A stretch of 64,000 nucleotides of DNA from Aurantiochytrium sp. KH105 (Eukaryota; Sar; Bigyra; Thraustochytrida; Thraustochytriidae), in the NCBI GenBank assembly GCA_003116975.1, contig BGKB01000214.1:27769-91768 (forward strand), in the 5' to 3' direction. Position numbers and translations under genes: made by a program. Positions 35,682-46,046 of the stretch are shown in pieces (position 1 is the stretch's first letter; the number at the start of each line of letters is the position of its first letter). The notes below the pieces were generated by a model. The model saw nothing but the letters and a program-made list of their open reading frames with translations. It had not been told where the DNA came from and searched no databases.

Positions 35682-36674
35682 ATGGCTGCCATGAGAGATG
35701 CCCACTCGAGCCTCGCAGAGGAAGACTGCCGCGACCTCCGCTTCCTGGTCTTTGGCGGCAAGACCGGCTGGCTGGGACAGTCGCTCGTCAAGATTATCGC
35801 AGATCAGGCACCTGCTTGCAAGGTGATCGTCGCGCAGAGTCGCATGGAAGACCGCGCCCAGGTCAAGAAAGAGCTCGCCGAAACGAAACCCACCCACGTC
35901 CTCTGCGCCGCTGGAGTCACAGGGAGACCCAATGTTGACTGGTGCGAAGACCATCGCAAAGAGACCGTTCGCGCCAACGTCCTTGGTACCTTGACTCTTT
36001 GCGACGTTTGTGACGAGGTTGGCATCCATCTCACCATCTATGCCACAGGCTGCATTTACTCGTATGACGCAGAACACCCATTGGGGGGAGCTCGCGGCTT
36101 CACCGAGGAAGACGCGCCCAATTTTCACGGATCTTACTACTCTAAAACCAAGGGCATGGTCGAGGAACTTGTGCAGCCCTTCCTCAACAACACCTTGCTG
36201 CTACGAGTCCGCATGCCACTCTCGGAGGACATGTCTGCGCCGCGCAACTTTATCTACAAGATTGCTCGCTACGAGCGTGTCGTTGACATTCCAAACTCCA
36301 TGACGAGCCTTCCTGATATGCTTCCCGTGTCCGTGCTCATGGCAGTGCGAGGTCTTACGGGCGTTTTTAATTTCACCAACCCCGGTGTCATTTCGCACAA
36401 TCAGTGTTTGGAGCTGTACAGGCGGTACGTGGACCCAAGGTTTACGTGGCGCAACTTTACCGAAGCAGAGCAGGCGCGCGTGCTCAAGGCACCGCGATCC
36501 AATAACATGCTTGACACGAGCAAACTTGAAGCGATGCTGCCAGACGTGGCGATTCCTGACATTCTCACAGCCACGGAAAATCTCTTCTCTCTTTCTTCAG
36601 ATCGTCCTCATGATGGAACCTCCGCGTCTGCCACTTCGTCTTCGCCTGCAGCTTCCCCGTCTTCTTCTCCGTGA
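35682..36674 (+). CDS. UER1: UDP-4-keto-6-deoxyglucose 3,5-epimerase/4-reductase (UDP-rhamnose synthesis)
   Basis: The protein has 330 residues from the ATG at 35682 (CGACCATGGCTGCC context); the frame opens earlier at 35595 but that part is repeat-derived. It matches the plant NRS/ER (UER1) bifunctional enzyme, which converts UDP-4-keto-6-deoxyglucose to UDP-L-rhamnose with NADPH. Evidence: the Rossmann start FLVFGGKTGWLGQSL, THVLCAAGVTGRPNVDWCED, YATGCIYSYDAEHPLGG, the short-chain-dehydrogenase pair in GSYYSKTKGMVEEL, LRVRMPLSEDMSAPRNFIYK, and the C-terminal FNFTNPGVISHNQCLELY and APRSNNMLD. Length fits the roughly 300-residue family plus a Ser-rich tail. A UDP-glucose 4,6-dehydratase must act before it and is not in this window. 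The product would feed surface glycans. Confidence 0.93.
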   Translation: MAAMRDAHSSLAEEDCRDLRFLVFGGKTGWLGQSLVKIIADQAPACKVIVAQSRMEDRAQVKKELAETKPTHVLCAAGVTGRPNVDWCEDHRKETVRANVLGTLTLCDVCDEVGIHLTIYATGCIYSYDAEHPLGGARGFTEEDAPNFHGSYYSKTKGMVEELVQPFLNNTLLLRVRMPLSEDMSAPRNFIYKIARYERVVDIPNSMTSLPDMLPVSVLMAVRGLTGVFNFTNPGVISHNQCLELYRRYVDPRFTWRNFTEAEQARVLKAPRSNNMLDTSKLEAMLPDVAIPDILTATENLFSLSSDRPHDGTSASATSSSPAASPSSSP

Positions 36675-36904
36675 TGATCATGATGCCCTCACTCAAATCA
36701 TACATGCAGGCCTACCAATTTTCTTCTTCATTTTGTTCAGACTACTCATCATCTCCTCCCACATCATCTCCTCCCACATCTGGATCCTAATGGCCCACGC
36801 AGGTGAAAAGTGCACCATCTTGTGCGACGCCAATGGCGTGAGAGGGCGCATCGGTCGCCGGCACGCCCGACCTCGGATGCAGCGGTGGGACTGCTGGCGG
36901 CTCC

Positions 36905-36938
36905 GCAAACAGCTATTTCACCATTCAACCACCAGCGC
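36905..36938 (-). pseudogene. tRNA-Gly relic (5' half only)
   Basis: Read on minus, the first 34 bases follow the tRNA-Gly(GCC) sequence from GCGCTGGTGG to AATAGCTGTTTGC, with a few changes in the D arm (GTTGAATGGTGAAAT for GTTTAGTGGTAAAAT). The anticodon arm then breaks off, and no T arm or acceptor 3' strand follows. Confidence 0.85.
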
Positions 36939-37178
36939 AAGCGCTTCCAAAATGAGTTTATTCCTGCTTCGATGCGAGCGCTGTTCATAAAGCAATTTCG
37001 TGGCATGACTCGTGCCTCTTTCAACCTTGAAGACGAGTGACTCTCTGCTTTGCTAGCAGAGAGACGACTCTGAGTTTGGCATGAGTACAACTCCTTGCTG
37101 ACCTGACCCTTTCGGGGTCACGATAGCCTATTTTTTAATCTCTCCAAAGTTGTAAGCGTTGCCACAACATACGATGAT
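36939..37178 (-). repeat. Diverged upstream flank of the tRNA-Gly family
   Basis: Read on minus, this carries ATTGCTTTATGAACAG and GAAGCAGGAAT, as upstream of tRNA copy 3. Further out it carries TGACCCCGAAAGGGTCAGGT and CGTATGTTGTGGC, as at 30031-30092 upstream of copy 9. It shows that the relic was duplicated together with its flank. Confidence 0.75.
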
Positions 37179-38134
37179 ACGTTGGATTACACGCGTCCCT
37201 CATTTTAGGATAGAATTGGAGGCACAGTGAATGCCAAGGATTTGCAGAAAGAGGAAGTCAAGCAGCGGCGCCTGGCCGCCGAGATGCCGGTGGCCGTTTC
37301 GGCTTGCGACGTTGCCGATACTTTTGATGATATGCGTGGGCATGGGTGACGTCGAGGACAATAACGGCGCGGCCGTTAGGATTCCCATGACGCACGAGCA
37401 GATCACAGAGGTCAAGTTCAAAGAGATCTGCTTCGCCTGCAAGTACATCAATACCCGGTCGATACGGGAGAACCCGGAGATCGTCATCCTCATGAAACTG
37501 TACACCAGGAAAGCCGAGGCTGTTGGTCAGCCCGCGCTTTTCCGTGCACCGAGGGGCATCTCACGGTGCAAAACCTAAAAAACCAATTACCCCACGGACG
37601 AGATTTTCAAGCAGGTCAAGGTGCTCACCTCCATCTGCAACTGCATGATTTTCACGGCGCTCTTGCGCAATGTGCGCAGCGCTTCCGGACCACTTGTAGC
37701 CCCTCGATGCACGCCCACAGCCTGGGCTTTTTCTTCGTTGCACTCACCGCTGCCGGCGACGAGACCGTAGCTTACTTGCCTGCCAGCATGCCTGCGTGCA
37801 GCGCAAAGTTCTCTCTCTCTTCTTGCTCAACTCAAGAGTTGGCTGCATTATGCAAAGCGACCGGGTAAACAGATTGTGTATAATCTTACTTTATCAGTTC
37901 TTCTTCACAAATTGGACTGATCGTAGTACGCGAAACTTATTCTTCTTCTTTGGCAAAAGGACTGGCGCAAAGCCAGCCAGCCACCCAACCACGCGCATGC
38001 CCTTTATCACAGGACAGGAACAAAAGGTTGGCTGTGGCTGTGGCTGTGGCCATTGTCGATATCGTCAATTCCACCATCTCGTGCATGGTGTACGCAGCTC
38101 TTGCTTCTGTAAGGCAGGGTGGTACCTTTTGTGT
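37179..38134. other. Spacer with a possible gene relic
   Basis: A plus-strand open frame at 37231-37578 (115 codons) contains the protein-like stretch HEQITEVKFKEICFACKYIN. After it, another frame gives TDEIFKQVKVLTSICNCMIF near 37597-37656. The change of frame suggests a decayed or spliced gene, but I recognise no family and do not call a CDS. Confidence 0.35.
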
Positions 38135-39691
38135 TTAGAAGCTGGGCGGGCCCTCCGGGAAGTACTTCTTGGGGAAGACGCCGAGACGGACCATGCCAGA
38201 TTCGAACTCCTCATAGTCGATGACGCCGTTCTTGTCCGTGTCGAGGGCGGCAAAGAAGGACTGCATCTGCTCCTTGTCGACGAGGCGGAAGCTCGGGTTG
38301 GTCTTGGGCTTGACCTTGCCCGAGGTGTCAGAGGACTCCTCAATCTTCTCGAGCAGCGAGTCGTTGCCTGCGAGAACCTCGGCAACGAGGTCCACAAAGG
38401 CCTCAGTGGTGAGGCCCGAGTCGCCGGAGATGTCGCGAGTTCCCTTGCCAGCCACAAAGGCCTTGTGGATCGTGCTGCGCATCTTGTTCGTGTAGTCGAC
38501 AATAAAGGCCTCGTCCTCGCAGTCGGAGAGCGCGGCAGAGTGCTGCATGGCGCCGATGAGGGCCTCAACGAGGCCGAGCGGGTTCAGGCTGGTCTCCTCA
38601 CCGTCGAGGTGATCCTCCCACATGTCAGCGACAGTGCCGTGTGATGCCTCATACTCCTTGATCATGGTGCCGTCCTCGGACTTGCCAATAAGGTTGCTCG
38701 TGATGAAACCGGGGGAGCGGTGGATCTGCGCGAGCTCGTCGGTGAGCATGTCACCGTCATAGTTGTGGGAGCTGCAGCCAAAGCCACCGTCGGTCCAGCG
38801 GATAAGCTGCATGGTGGCGGCGTCCGAAATGAGGTGGCGGAGCTCGCCGCCCGTGTTGTCGAGGAGACCGGCCTCCTGGAAGCGCTCCTTGTAGTGCTCG
38901 TCAAAGACGTCCTTGTGGCGGGTCCAAAAGCCCTCCTGCCACTTGAAGACCGTCTTCTTGGTCACGACATAAGGGGTGACGCGAGCCTTGAGGCAGCGCG
39001 TGAAAAAGTGGTGTGCAAGGTCGGTGACGTTGTCGAGCGGGTTGTCGTAGGTGACGACGGCGCTCTCGCTGTCACGAAGGTGACGCGCGTCGACCAGCTT
39101 GCCGGCCTGGGGATCGCTCTCCGGGTTGACGCCCTCCGGGTAGTAGAGGGTGCGCAGCTCGCCCTTGCCCACGGTGGCGTAGCCGGCGCCGTACTCGCCA
39201 CCGACGGCATGGCGTTCAAAGAGCACCGGGTTCTTGTAACCGAGCTCCATGCCCTCAATCATGATGGTGTCACGGCTAATGGTGATACCGTTCCATCCGC
39301 GGCGCATGGCGCCGTTCGGGCTGCCCCAAGTCTTGCGGAGGCCCATCTTTTTCTTTTGCACCTCGGTCGGGGTCACGGTGGGCTCCTTGAAGATGGCCTT
39401 GATGCGCTGGCCGGCCTCGACAGCATCGTGGAGGACCTTGTCCTCGGAGTCGTCGCGGGCCTTGCAGCTCAGGTCATAGTATTCCCAGCTCGAGGTGTCA
39501 AAGTGGGGCTCGATCCACTTGTCCAGGATGAGCTGCATGCAGTACCGGGTCATCTCCTCACCCTTGATGAAGACCATGGGAGGCAGCTTGACCTTTTTCT
39601 CCGGCGTGGCCGAGGACAGGGCGCGAGCGCCATACTGCACCTTCTTGGCGGCCTGCGGGCCGACGAGCCCGTTGCGTACTGCCGCGAGCAT
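38135..39691 (-). CDS. IDH: Isocitrate dehydrogenase with a C-terminal EF-hand
   Basis: The protein has 518 residues. The N-terminal 27 residues are basic and rich in Ala/Ser, like a mitochondrial presequence. The catalytic body is of the eukaryotic isocitrate dehydrogenase fold: substrate-binding KTWGSPNGAMRRGWNGITIS, CSSHNYDGDMLTDELAQIHR with metal-binding aspartates, IKEYEASHGTVADMWEDHLD and TSLNPLGLVEALIGAMQH. It oxidises isocitrate to 2-oxoglutarate and CO2. A C-terminal extension (about 450-518) contains an EF-hand with a canonical loop, DTDKNGVIDYEE, at 484-495, so calcium binding is likely. IDHs with this layout have been described from a diatom and a green picoalga as homodimeric NAD-dependent enzymes; cofactor choice here is inferred from that resemblance. 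It is divergent from the acyltransferase gene across 3.7 kb. Confidence 0.93.
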   Translation of the reverse strand: MLAAVRNGLVGPQAAKKVQYGARALSSATPEKKVKLPPMVFIKGEEMTRYCMQLILDKWIEPHFDTSSWEYYDLSCKARDDSEDKVLHDAVEAGQRIKAIFKEPTVTPTEVQKKKMGLRKTWGSPNGAMRRGWNGITISRDTIMIEGMELGYKNPVLFERHAVGGEYGAGYATVGKGELRTLYYPEGVNPESDPQAGKLVDARHLRDSESAVVTYDNPLDNVTDLAHHFFTRCLKARVTPYVVTKKTVFKWQEGFWTRHKDVFDEHYKERFQEAGLLDNTGGELRHLISDAATMQLIRWTDGGFGCSSHNYDGDMLTDELAQIHRSPGFITSNLIGKSEDGTMIKEYEASHGTVADMWEDHLDGEETSLNPLGLVEALIGAMQHSAALSDCEDEAFIVDYTNKMRSTIHKAFVAGKGTRDISGDSGLTTEAFVDLVAEVLAGNDSLLEKIEESSDTSGKVKPKTNPSFRLVDKEQMQSFFAALDTDKNGVIDYEEFESGMVRLGVFPKKYFPEGPPSF

Positions 39692-42600
39692 CGTGCTGGT
39701 GCGTCCTCACACGTAAGGTAGGCCTTTGCTGCTGTTCTCTGCGAAACGACCTGCGCAAAGAATGGAAAAATGTTGGATTTTTATCGCCAGCGCCTTCTTC
39801 TTCGTCAGTCCCTCGTCCTCCTTCTCCGTCTCCTTCTCGTCCTCCTCCGCATCCGCCTCGGCCTCGCTCCTTCGCCAGCTCTAGCTGCCCGTCTCGGGCG
39901 CGCAGGTGCTGCGGCGTGCGTGCGTGCTGCAGCAGCATGCTGCTGCTGGCGACTGCGTCGATTCCCTCAAGCGAGCACTGAGGCTGGCTGCGCCCGCGCG
40001 GACCCGGCCGCCCGGCCGCGCGCTCGACGAGCGGGCGGGCGCGGTCGCGCGGCGGCGCGCTGCTGCTCGGCCCTCCTCGCGCGGGCCCGCGGGGACCACG
40101 GAAACAACAAACGTACGCAGCTTTGGTTGGGTGTCTGTCTGTCTGTCTGTCTGTCTGACTCGCTCGAGGGGCGCCGGCCGAACCCGCGAAGCGCGAAAAG
40201 GTTTTGAATTGGCCTTCCTTGCTTGCTTCCTTCGAATTTGGATTCAAAAAGCCTTCCTCCCTTCGCTGTCTGTGTCAATACAAATTTTTCAAATCCGCGG
40301 CCAGCTGCGGAGCTAGCTGCACTGCTGCTGCCGGCCGGCACTGGACAATGGCGCCGGCTACCAGTCGAACAAACAGAGGAGAAGTGGAACAAACAGTCGA
40401 GGCGGCAGTGGCAGTGTGGCGGGCGGTGGCGGGCCAGCACGCAGCCAACCAAATGGAACAAACGCGAGCGCGAAGTGGCAAAGCGGAAACGGGAATGGGA
40501 AATGCGCTGCCGTGGGTGGGCAGAGGCAGAGGCAGGCGCTGCCGGCTGCGGCCAGCCAGGGAGGAAGATTTAGTTAGCGCCGACGCGCAGCAGCAGCAGC
40601 AGCAGCAGCAGCAGAGAGCGGAGCTGAAGCGAGGCCAGCCAGCCAGCAGGCGAGCGAACACCCTCGCATTGCAAATAACAACAAGAAGCAGAACTCACAG
40701 TCAATCGAACAAGCAAACAAACGCTGCTGCTGCTGGCAGTGGCTGGCCGGACACCGACCGGCCAGCCAGGCTCTTTCCTCCTCCGCGCTCTCTGCTCGGC
40801 GCAGCTGTCGACACCGACGACCGCTCTTGCTCGCAGTCGCCTGCATGTCTGCATGCCTCCCTGCGTGCGTGCTTGCATGCGTGCGTTCATTCGGCAGGCG
40901 CTTCGCCACGCCTTGCAATTTGAATTTTCGAGGACTCGGGAGGAAGGGAAGAACCTGGCTGGGCGCGGGATCGTCATTTCTCTCTACTGCCAGCTATTAC
41001 TAGCTGCAGGTAGAAGAGGTGCACGCACGCTCTGCTCCGCTCGGCTCGACTCCGCTCGGCTCTGCTCTCCACGAACAAACGCAGGCAAAGCAGAGCCAGG
41101 CAATGCCTGCAATGCAATGCAATGCAATGCAATGCAATGCACTAGCACTGCACTGCGCTGTGCTCCACTGCATTAGCAATGCCTGCTGCATGGTGCACTC
41201 GATCGAATAGAGCCAACACAAGACATGCATGCAGAGAGAGAGAGAGGGAGAGAGAGACGCCTGCCGCCCACCCATTCAGCCCAAGCGACCCGACCCAAGT
41301 CGGCGTGTGTGCTCTCGCTCGCTCGCTGTCGCAGTTCCATTCGTTCGTGGTCAGCCAGCAGCAGCCAGCCAGCCAGCCAACCAGCCAGCCAGCCAGCCAA
41401 CCAGCAGGCACGGCAGGGTGTTTGCTGAGCATCCTTCGTTTTGTATCTCGGGAATGACCACCAATTTCGGGCGCACGGCAGCTGCAGCTGCAGAAGCAGC
41501 TGGCATGGCCAAGGTAGGCAAGCGGGCTGACTGGCCGAGCTGACGAGCCGCAGCCGAGCAAGGCCAGCGAGCACTCCTCTGCGTCGGGATGCGCGCTCCA
41601 GGTCTCCATTGTCATCGTCAGCGATTTCATTGCTTCAAATTCGTCATTCAGACCGTCTGCGCTGCATCTGCCATGGCTGCATCTGCGTGCTCGATCGACA
41701 GTGACAGCGACCATCGATCGTCTTCGATCCGCTGCCGCGACCTCCGCTACCTCCGCTACCACCATGCGAACGAACCTCGCTCGCCGGCACCTGCAGAGCC
41801 GCGTTGAGCTGTGGCCGGCGGCCGCAGTCGCGCTCGTGCGTGTTGCGGGCGCGCACGCGCCTCCTCGAGGCAGAACGAACGCACTCTCGCCGCAGGGCAG
41901 CAGCAGGAGGCGTCGTCATCATCATCCCGCGACTACCACTTATCTGCGCGAGCGGCAGCTGCAGCAGCTGCAGCAACTGCGAGGGGCGGACGAGTCGGCG
42001 GGAGGAAGACGAGGATGCCGCTCCCTTGCTCCGCCTCTTGGCAGTATGTTGTGTGATTATTTGTTTATTATTATTTATTGATGCACGCACGCATCGTGCA
42101 TGCTGGCTGGTGGTTCTGATGACGGCGATGATGGCGGCGTCCCGCAGCTGGACGGACTATCTCGCCGAACAAACAAGGGATGGCCGGCAACTGCTGCTGG
42201 TCAGGCTTGGAGGCTGGCGCATTGTGTATTCACATCACGACTCCTCCCTCCCTCCAACCATTCAAGCACAGCATGCAGCAGTGCAGATGCATGCGTGTGC
42301 GTGTGCGTATGCGACAGCGGTAGTGACAGCGACATTCGCAACCATCGCAACCGATCGAGGAGCCAGGTTCATTCGGCTGCGGCTGCGTCGCACGCGTGGA
42401 GCTCGCGACTGCATCTGTGCAAGATGTGACTGCCGACTACGTAGGCTTCTTCTTGGCCAGAATGTTGCCGCATGGCCGCTGCCGACTACGGCAGGAGAAA
42501 AGCAAAAAGGCAACAAGAGAGCAATGGTGGCCGTCAACAGCTTGAATTCACGAGCGGCAGCAGCAGAGCGCGCAAGCACCACCTGCGGCAGAAAGTGGAA

Positions 42601-43418
42601 TGAATGAGCGACCTCGAACCCACCTTTTCGGTGGGCATCTGCGCCGGTCGGAGGAGAGCTCCTCGAAAAGTGCATGTGGTGTGACGTTGTCGTTGGAAGA
42701 GAAATAGGCGCACAAATCACTTGCCGAAATCAGCCACCATTGATTGACTGTGGCTGGCAGTGAGTTACAATCACGATCTTGCATTCGATATTTGAAAAAA
42801 GAAAAGGGTGGATCTGTGTTTTGGATCGTCCATGTTGACGTTTGCGCTCCCATGTGACTGCAACATTGATTCAATCATAAGCGAGATGAAAGTGCTTGTT
42901 GTGAGTTGCCATGCCCGGCATCTTCTTCTTGATCAAAGCGTATGATTCGAAGATCCGCGTTGGAGCTTGGATATTTCCATGCTTTCGATGATGTCGCGGA
43001 ATCTCAGCCCTACCTTTTCCTTTTGTTTCCTTCATACTTTGCTTCATTCGTTGAGGAGTATGCATGCCTTTGCCATGCGACTGCTTCGCGTAAACGTAGT
43101 AGAAATACGCATTTGGGCACGCGACAACTTCAAGTGCCGGCATAAGCTGTAGGGGCATTTGCTATTTGTTTGTTTGGTCTAACTGTAAATGAAAAGAAAA
43201 CCCGAGAAAACCAAAAAAAAATCTTGACCATCATCATGTAGCCAATATAAACGCAGGGACAGTTGCTCTGGCAATTCGTGCCAGCTAGCAGGCGCATCAA
43301 CCAGCCAGCGCCAGCCAGCGAGTCAACCAGCGCCAGCCCGACTACCTGCCCGCCCCGAGTGGGCCTGTTTGCTCTCAACTTCTGCGGCCGTACGCCATCG
43401 AAAAGACCTTACTCGATC
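39692..43418. promoter_or_regulatory. 3.7-kb low-complexity divergent spacer
   Basis: No supported gene. It holds GTCT repeats (40132-40157), a (CAG)9 run at 40588-40614, TGCAA repeats at 41103-41140 (AATGC units), GA-rich repeats at 41233-41256 and CAGC/CAAC repeats at 41358-41405. Many overlapping open frames of 100-270 codons exist on both strands but are Arg/Ala/Ser/Cys-rich repeats without family motifs. Its ends should hold the IDH and acyltransferase promoters. Confidence 0.45.
40588..40614. repeat. (CAG)9 microsatellite
   Basis: Nine perfect CAG units in non-coding spacer. Confidence 0.9.
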
Positions 43419-44654
43419 ATGGCAACAGCGACGGCAAGACCACGCAACGTCGGCGTCCTCAACGGCGCACGCGCCGTGTCAGCGGTGATCGTGCTTTTCC
43501 ACCATATTGGAGCCCTCGACGAAGATCTATGGGACGCACGATATCTCAAAAGACAGCGTGAAGCACGAGGTCACATTCCCATCGGAAGCGGACGACGCAT
43601 GCTCGGATCCCAGCAGCAATCCGCACTTGATGGCCAAGGCAACCCCATCGCCGAGTTCTTCCTTCATCTCATTGGTTTTGGACCTGGACACCTTGCGGTA
43701 GAAGTCTTCTTGATCCTTGCCGGCTTTGTTGCCGCGCATGAGGTCTGGTACCGCTTGGCACGAGATAATGAAAACCTTAACGAGGATGAACGCTTTGCGC
43801 GCGCAAGTTCTGCCCTCGTTAGACGCTATCAGCGCGCCTTCCTGTCAAGATTTTGGAGGCTCGGCCTGCCTCTTCTCGCGGTACATGGCGTGCACCTCAT
43901 GCTCTGGTCGCAACGACTTGCGTATGGCCCGTATTTGAGCTTTCCGCGAAGCGAGGACGTCCTCAAACCATACCGCATAGGAATGCGGGCCATATGGTCA
44001 AGTTCACTTTCTGGATCACTTTGGATTCTCGAGACGCTCTTTCTCGCGCCTTTTGTGGCCCTTGCTGCTCAACTTCCAGTCATGGGCGCTCGCGGTAGAG
44101 CTCGCCTCGCTTGGTACGCTCTAGTTATTACTTATTTATCGGGAAACCCTCGCGATAGGGAGTCCTACTCATACTTTACAGGCGTGGTCGCAGGGGCAGC
44201 CCTCGCGGATCTATACAATAACGTTGCCCTCCGCGACCGCATCCGACTCGTTTCGCTTCCAATCGCAAGCGTGCTCGTCTCTTTGCCTTGGTGGCCGGGC
44301 CCAATGTATGGTCAGCACTTTTGCCTTACCTTGTCGGCAGTGGGATTTGTGTATTTTATTCTCTATGCCCCACGCGCCATGCAGCGCATTCTCGACAACC
44401 GACTCATGGAACGCGCCGCGCCGTACAGCTATCAGCTGTACATTTGGCATTTGCTCGTCTTTTCCTTCTTTGCCGTCAATGTCCAACCTTACGTGCCCAA
44501 GCTTATGCTCTATATTGGTGGCTTTGTCGTGAGTTTTTTCGTGGCGGTACCTGCATATCATCTTTTGGAGATTCCGAGCGCAAAGGCGGGTGCTCTCTTC
44601 TCTCAATGGATGCTTGCGAGGTCCTCGACACCCAAGACGACCTTGCCGACATGA
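43419..44654 (+). CDS. Acyltransferase-3 family membrane protein
   Basis: I take the ATG at 43419 (MATATARPRNVG), giving 411 residues; the frame opens at 43263 but those 52 residues are repeat-derived. The N-terminus has the family's first helix and motif, VLNGARAVSAVIVLFHHIG, with the His pair expected near the active site. GHLAVEVFLILAGFVAAHEV, RRYQRAFLSRFWRLGLPLLA and several further hydrophobic helices follow, ending in YQLYIWHLLVFSFFAV and YHLLEIPSAKAG. This is the multi-pass Acyl_transf_3 fold, whose members O-acetylate or otherwise acylate polysaccharides, lipids or small molecules at membranes. Substrate cannot be read from sequence. No extra SGNH domain is attached. Confidence 0.87.
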   Translation: MATATARPRNVGVLNGARAVSAVIVLFHHIGALDEDLWDARYLKRQREARGHIPIGSGRRMLGSQQQSALDGQGNPIAEFFLHLIGFGPGHLAVEVFLILAGFVAAHEVWYRLARDNENLNEDERFARASSALVRRYQRAFLSRFWRLGLPLLAVHGVHLMLWSQRLAYGPYLSFPRSEDVLKPYRIGMRAIWSSSLSGSLWILETLFLAPFVALAAQLPVMGARGRARLAWYALVITYLSGNPRDRESYSYFTGVVAGAALADLYNNVALRDRIRLVSLPIASVLVSLPWWPGPMYGQHFCLTLSAVGFVYFILYAPRAMQRILDNRLMERAAPYSYQLYIWHLLVFSFFAVNVQPYVPKLMLYIGGFVVSFFVAVPAYHLLEIPSAKAGALFSQWMLARSSTPKTTLPT

Positions 44655-44924
44655 CTGCAAATTCCTACCACGGATTTTGCGCAAACCATTAGCCAAATGG
44701 AAATTTGCCTTGCTCCATTGACGGGGCGCCACACATTCGGCCTTGCGTTCCGTCTGCAAGACGGTCAACGCGCTTGACGACTCGACGTTTTGAGGATTAT
44801 ATTTTTTCTTCCAATTGCCACGTCTGCCCTCAACGCTCAAGTATCTTTGAGCTTGGTTGCTCCCAGGCACGATAAAAGAATACAGCAATGCCACAGAACT
44901 GCGTCTTTTCGTTGATGCCTATAT

Positions 44925-46046
44925 TCACGCAAGCAAAGGTGGGTCTTCACTGACTCCGATTTCGTGAGCACTGTTCGCATTTGTACGAGCGATGACATTC
45001 GCATCATCATTCATAGCATCATATTCTTCTCCTCGCGCATCAGCGTCTTCATTTCTCTCGAGTTCATCGTCTCCTTGCGCCTCAAATACCTCGCCTTGTG
45101 AATCGAGCTGCTCTTCTTCTTCTTCCTCCTCTTCTTGCTGTTCTTGCTGCACACCAGCGTCTTCATCGACATTGGCAGAAGAAGCAACCGTCAACGTCTG
45201 GGTTGTCAAAATCGTGGCAGCGTTCCTAACGAGCTCGGCCCACACGAGATCTACGTCGCAAAGAGGACACGCACCAGACTGTGGCCGCAAGAGAGGGTCC
45301 GCGTCGGCCTTGGCGGATTTCGCTACAGAACGCAAAAACTCGCGCGCAAGGCAAACGGGATGCACCAAAAGCCCGCACGTTGGGTGCTGCAAGGCGGGAC
45401 GACCACATACGAACGATTCTTCGCACAGCAGACAAACAAGCGCCTCGGGCGCAGTCACGAGTTCGGCTAGTGATTGTTCGCCAGATTGTTGCTGCTGCAC
45501 AAGATCACGATAGCATGCGCCAATCTCCCGCGCCTCGACAATAATGTGTCGCGGAAGAGGAGCCTCGCCCTTGATGACCTTGTCGAAAAACACCCAATCT
45601 TGCTCATGTCCAAAACAGACATTAAGTCCAAGGTCTTTGAAGGGCTTGCAATGTGCCAGCATCACCTTGAGCTCGATGAGCTTCCGCCGGACGCCTCCAC
45701 GACGGCCAAAACCCTTGACACGTTCGTAGGGAGCCATTTGATCTTTAGTAAGTCGACCTTTAAACGGGTTTTGCCACGCCCATTCAAAGCTCAGTCCCGA
45801 AAAGCGCGAAGGCAGGCCCATGACCACGCACACAAACCGCCATGGTCTGTAATAGCGCGTTCTTTTCGCGCCCATGGTCAATTCCCCATTGTGCTGCCTG
45901 ATTCTTCGTGTCGGGTCCGTCGTGTACCCAACATAGGTGCGTTCACCGCTCTTGTCTTGTACGGGCGTCAGCAGATAGCAGCAGTGCATCTGTGTTGCAT
46001 ACGTCTCGCCACAACGCGTCCAGCCACGTTGGCCCCTTGCCTTCAC
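44925..46046 (-). CDS. SLX1: Structure-specific endonuclease subunit SLX1
   Basis: The protein has 373 residues from 46046; a second Met at 45989 (MHCCYLLTP) fits the family start better. SLX1 with SLX4 cuts branched DNA such as Holliday junctions in the nucleus. The GIY-YIG nuclease domain is at about 20-105: CCYLLTP, TYVGYTTDPTRRIRQHNGEL with the catalytic Tyr and Arg, and FEWAWQNP with the metal-binding Glu. The RING-like zinc domain at about 205-275 has CLLCEESF, HPTCGLLVHPVCL and GACPLCDVDL. A Gln/Glu-rich acidic tail of about 90 residues is an extension of unknown role. An SLX4 partner is not in this window. It is divergent from CSE1. Confidence 0.94.
   Translation of the reverse strand: MKARGQRGWTRCGETYATQMHCCYLLTPVQDKSGERTYVGYTTDPTRRIRQHNGELTMGAKRTRYYRPWRFVCVVMGLPSRFSGLSFEWAWQNPFKGRLTKDQMAPYERVKGFGRRGGVRRKLIELKVMLAHCKPFKDLGLNVCFGHEQDWVFFDKVIKGEAPLPRHIIVEAREIGACYRDLVQQQQSGEQSLAELVTAPEALVCLLCEESFVCGRPALQHPTCGLLVHPVCLAREFLRSVAKSAKADADPLLRPQSGACPLCDVDLVWAELVRNAATILTTQTLTVASSANVDEDAGVQQEQQEEEEEEEEQLDSQGEVFEAQGDDELERNEDADARGEEYDAMNDDANVIARTNANSAHEIGVSEDPPLLA

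Noticed and set aside
40204-42607. Several open frames of 130-270 codons on both strands
   Set aside because: All overlap each other in simple-repeat DNA, with Arg/Ser/Ala/Cys-rich translations and no motif.
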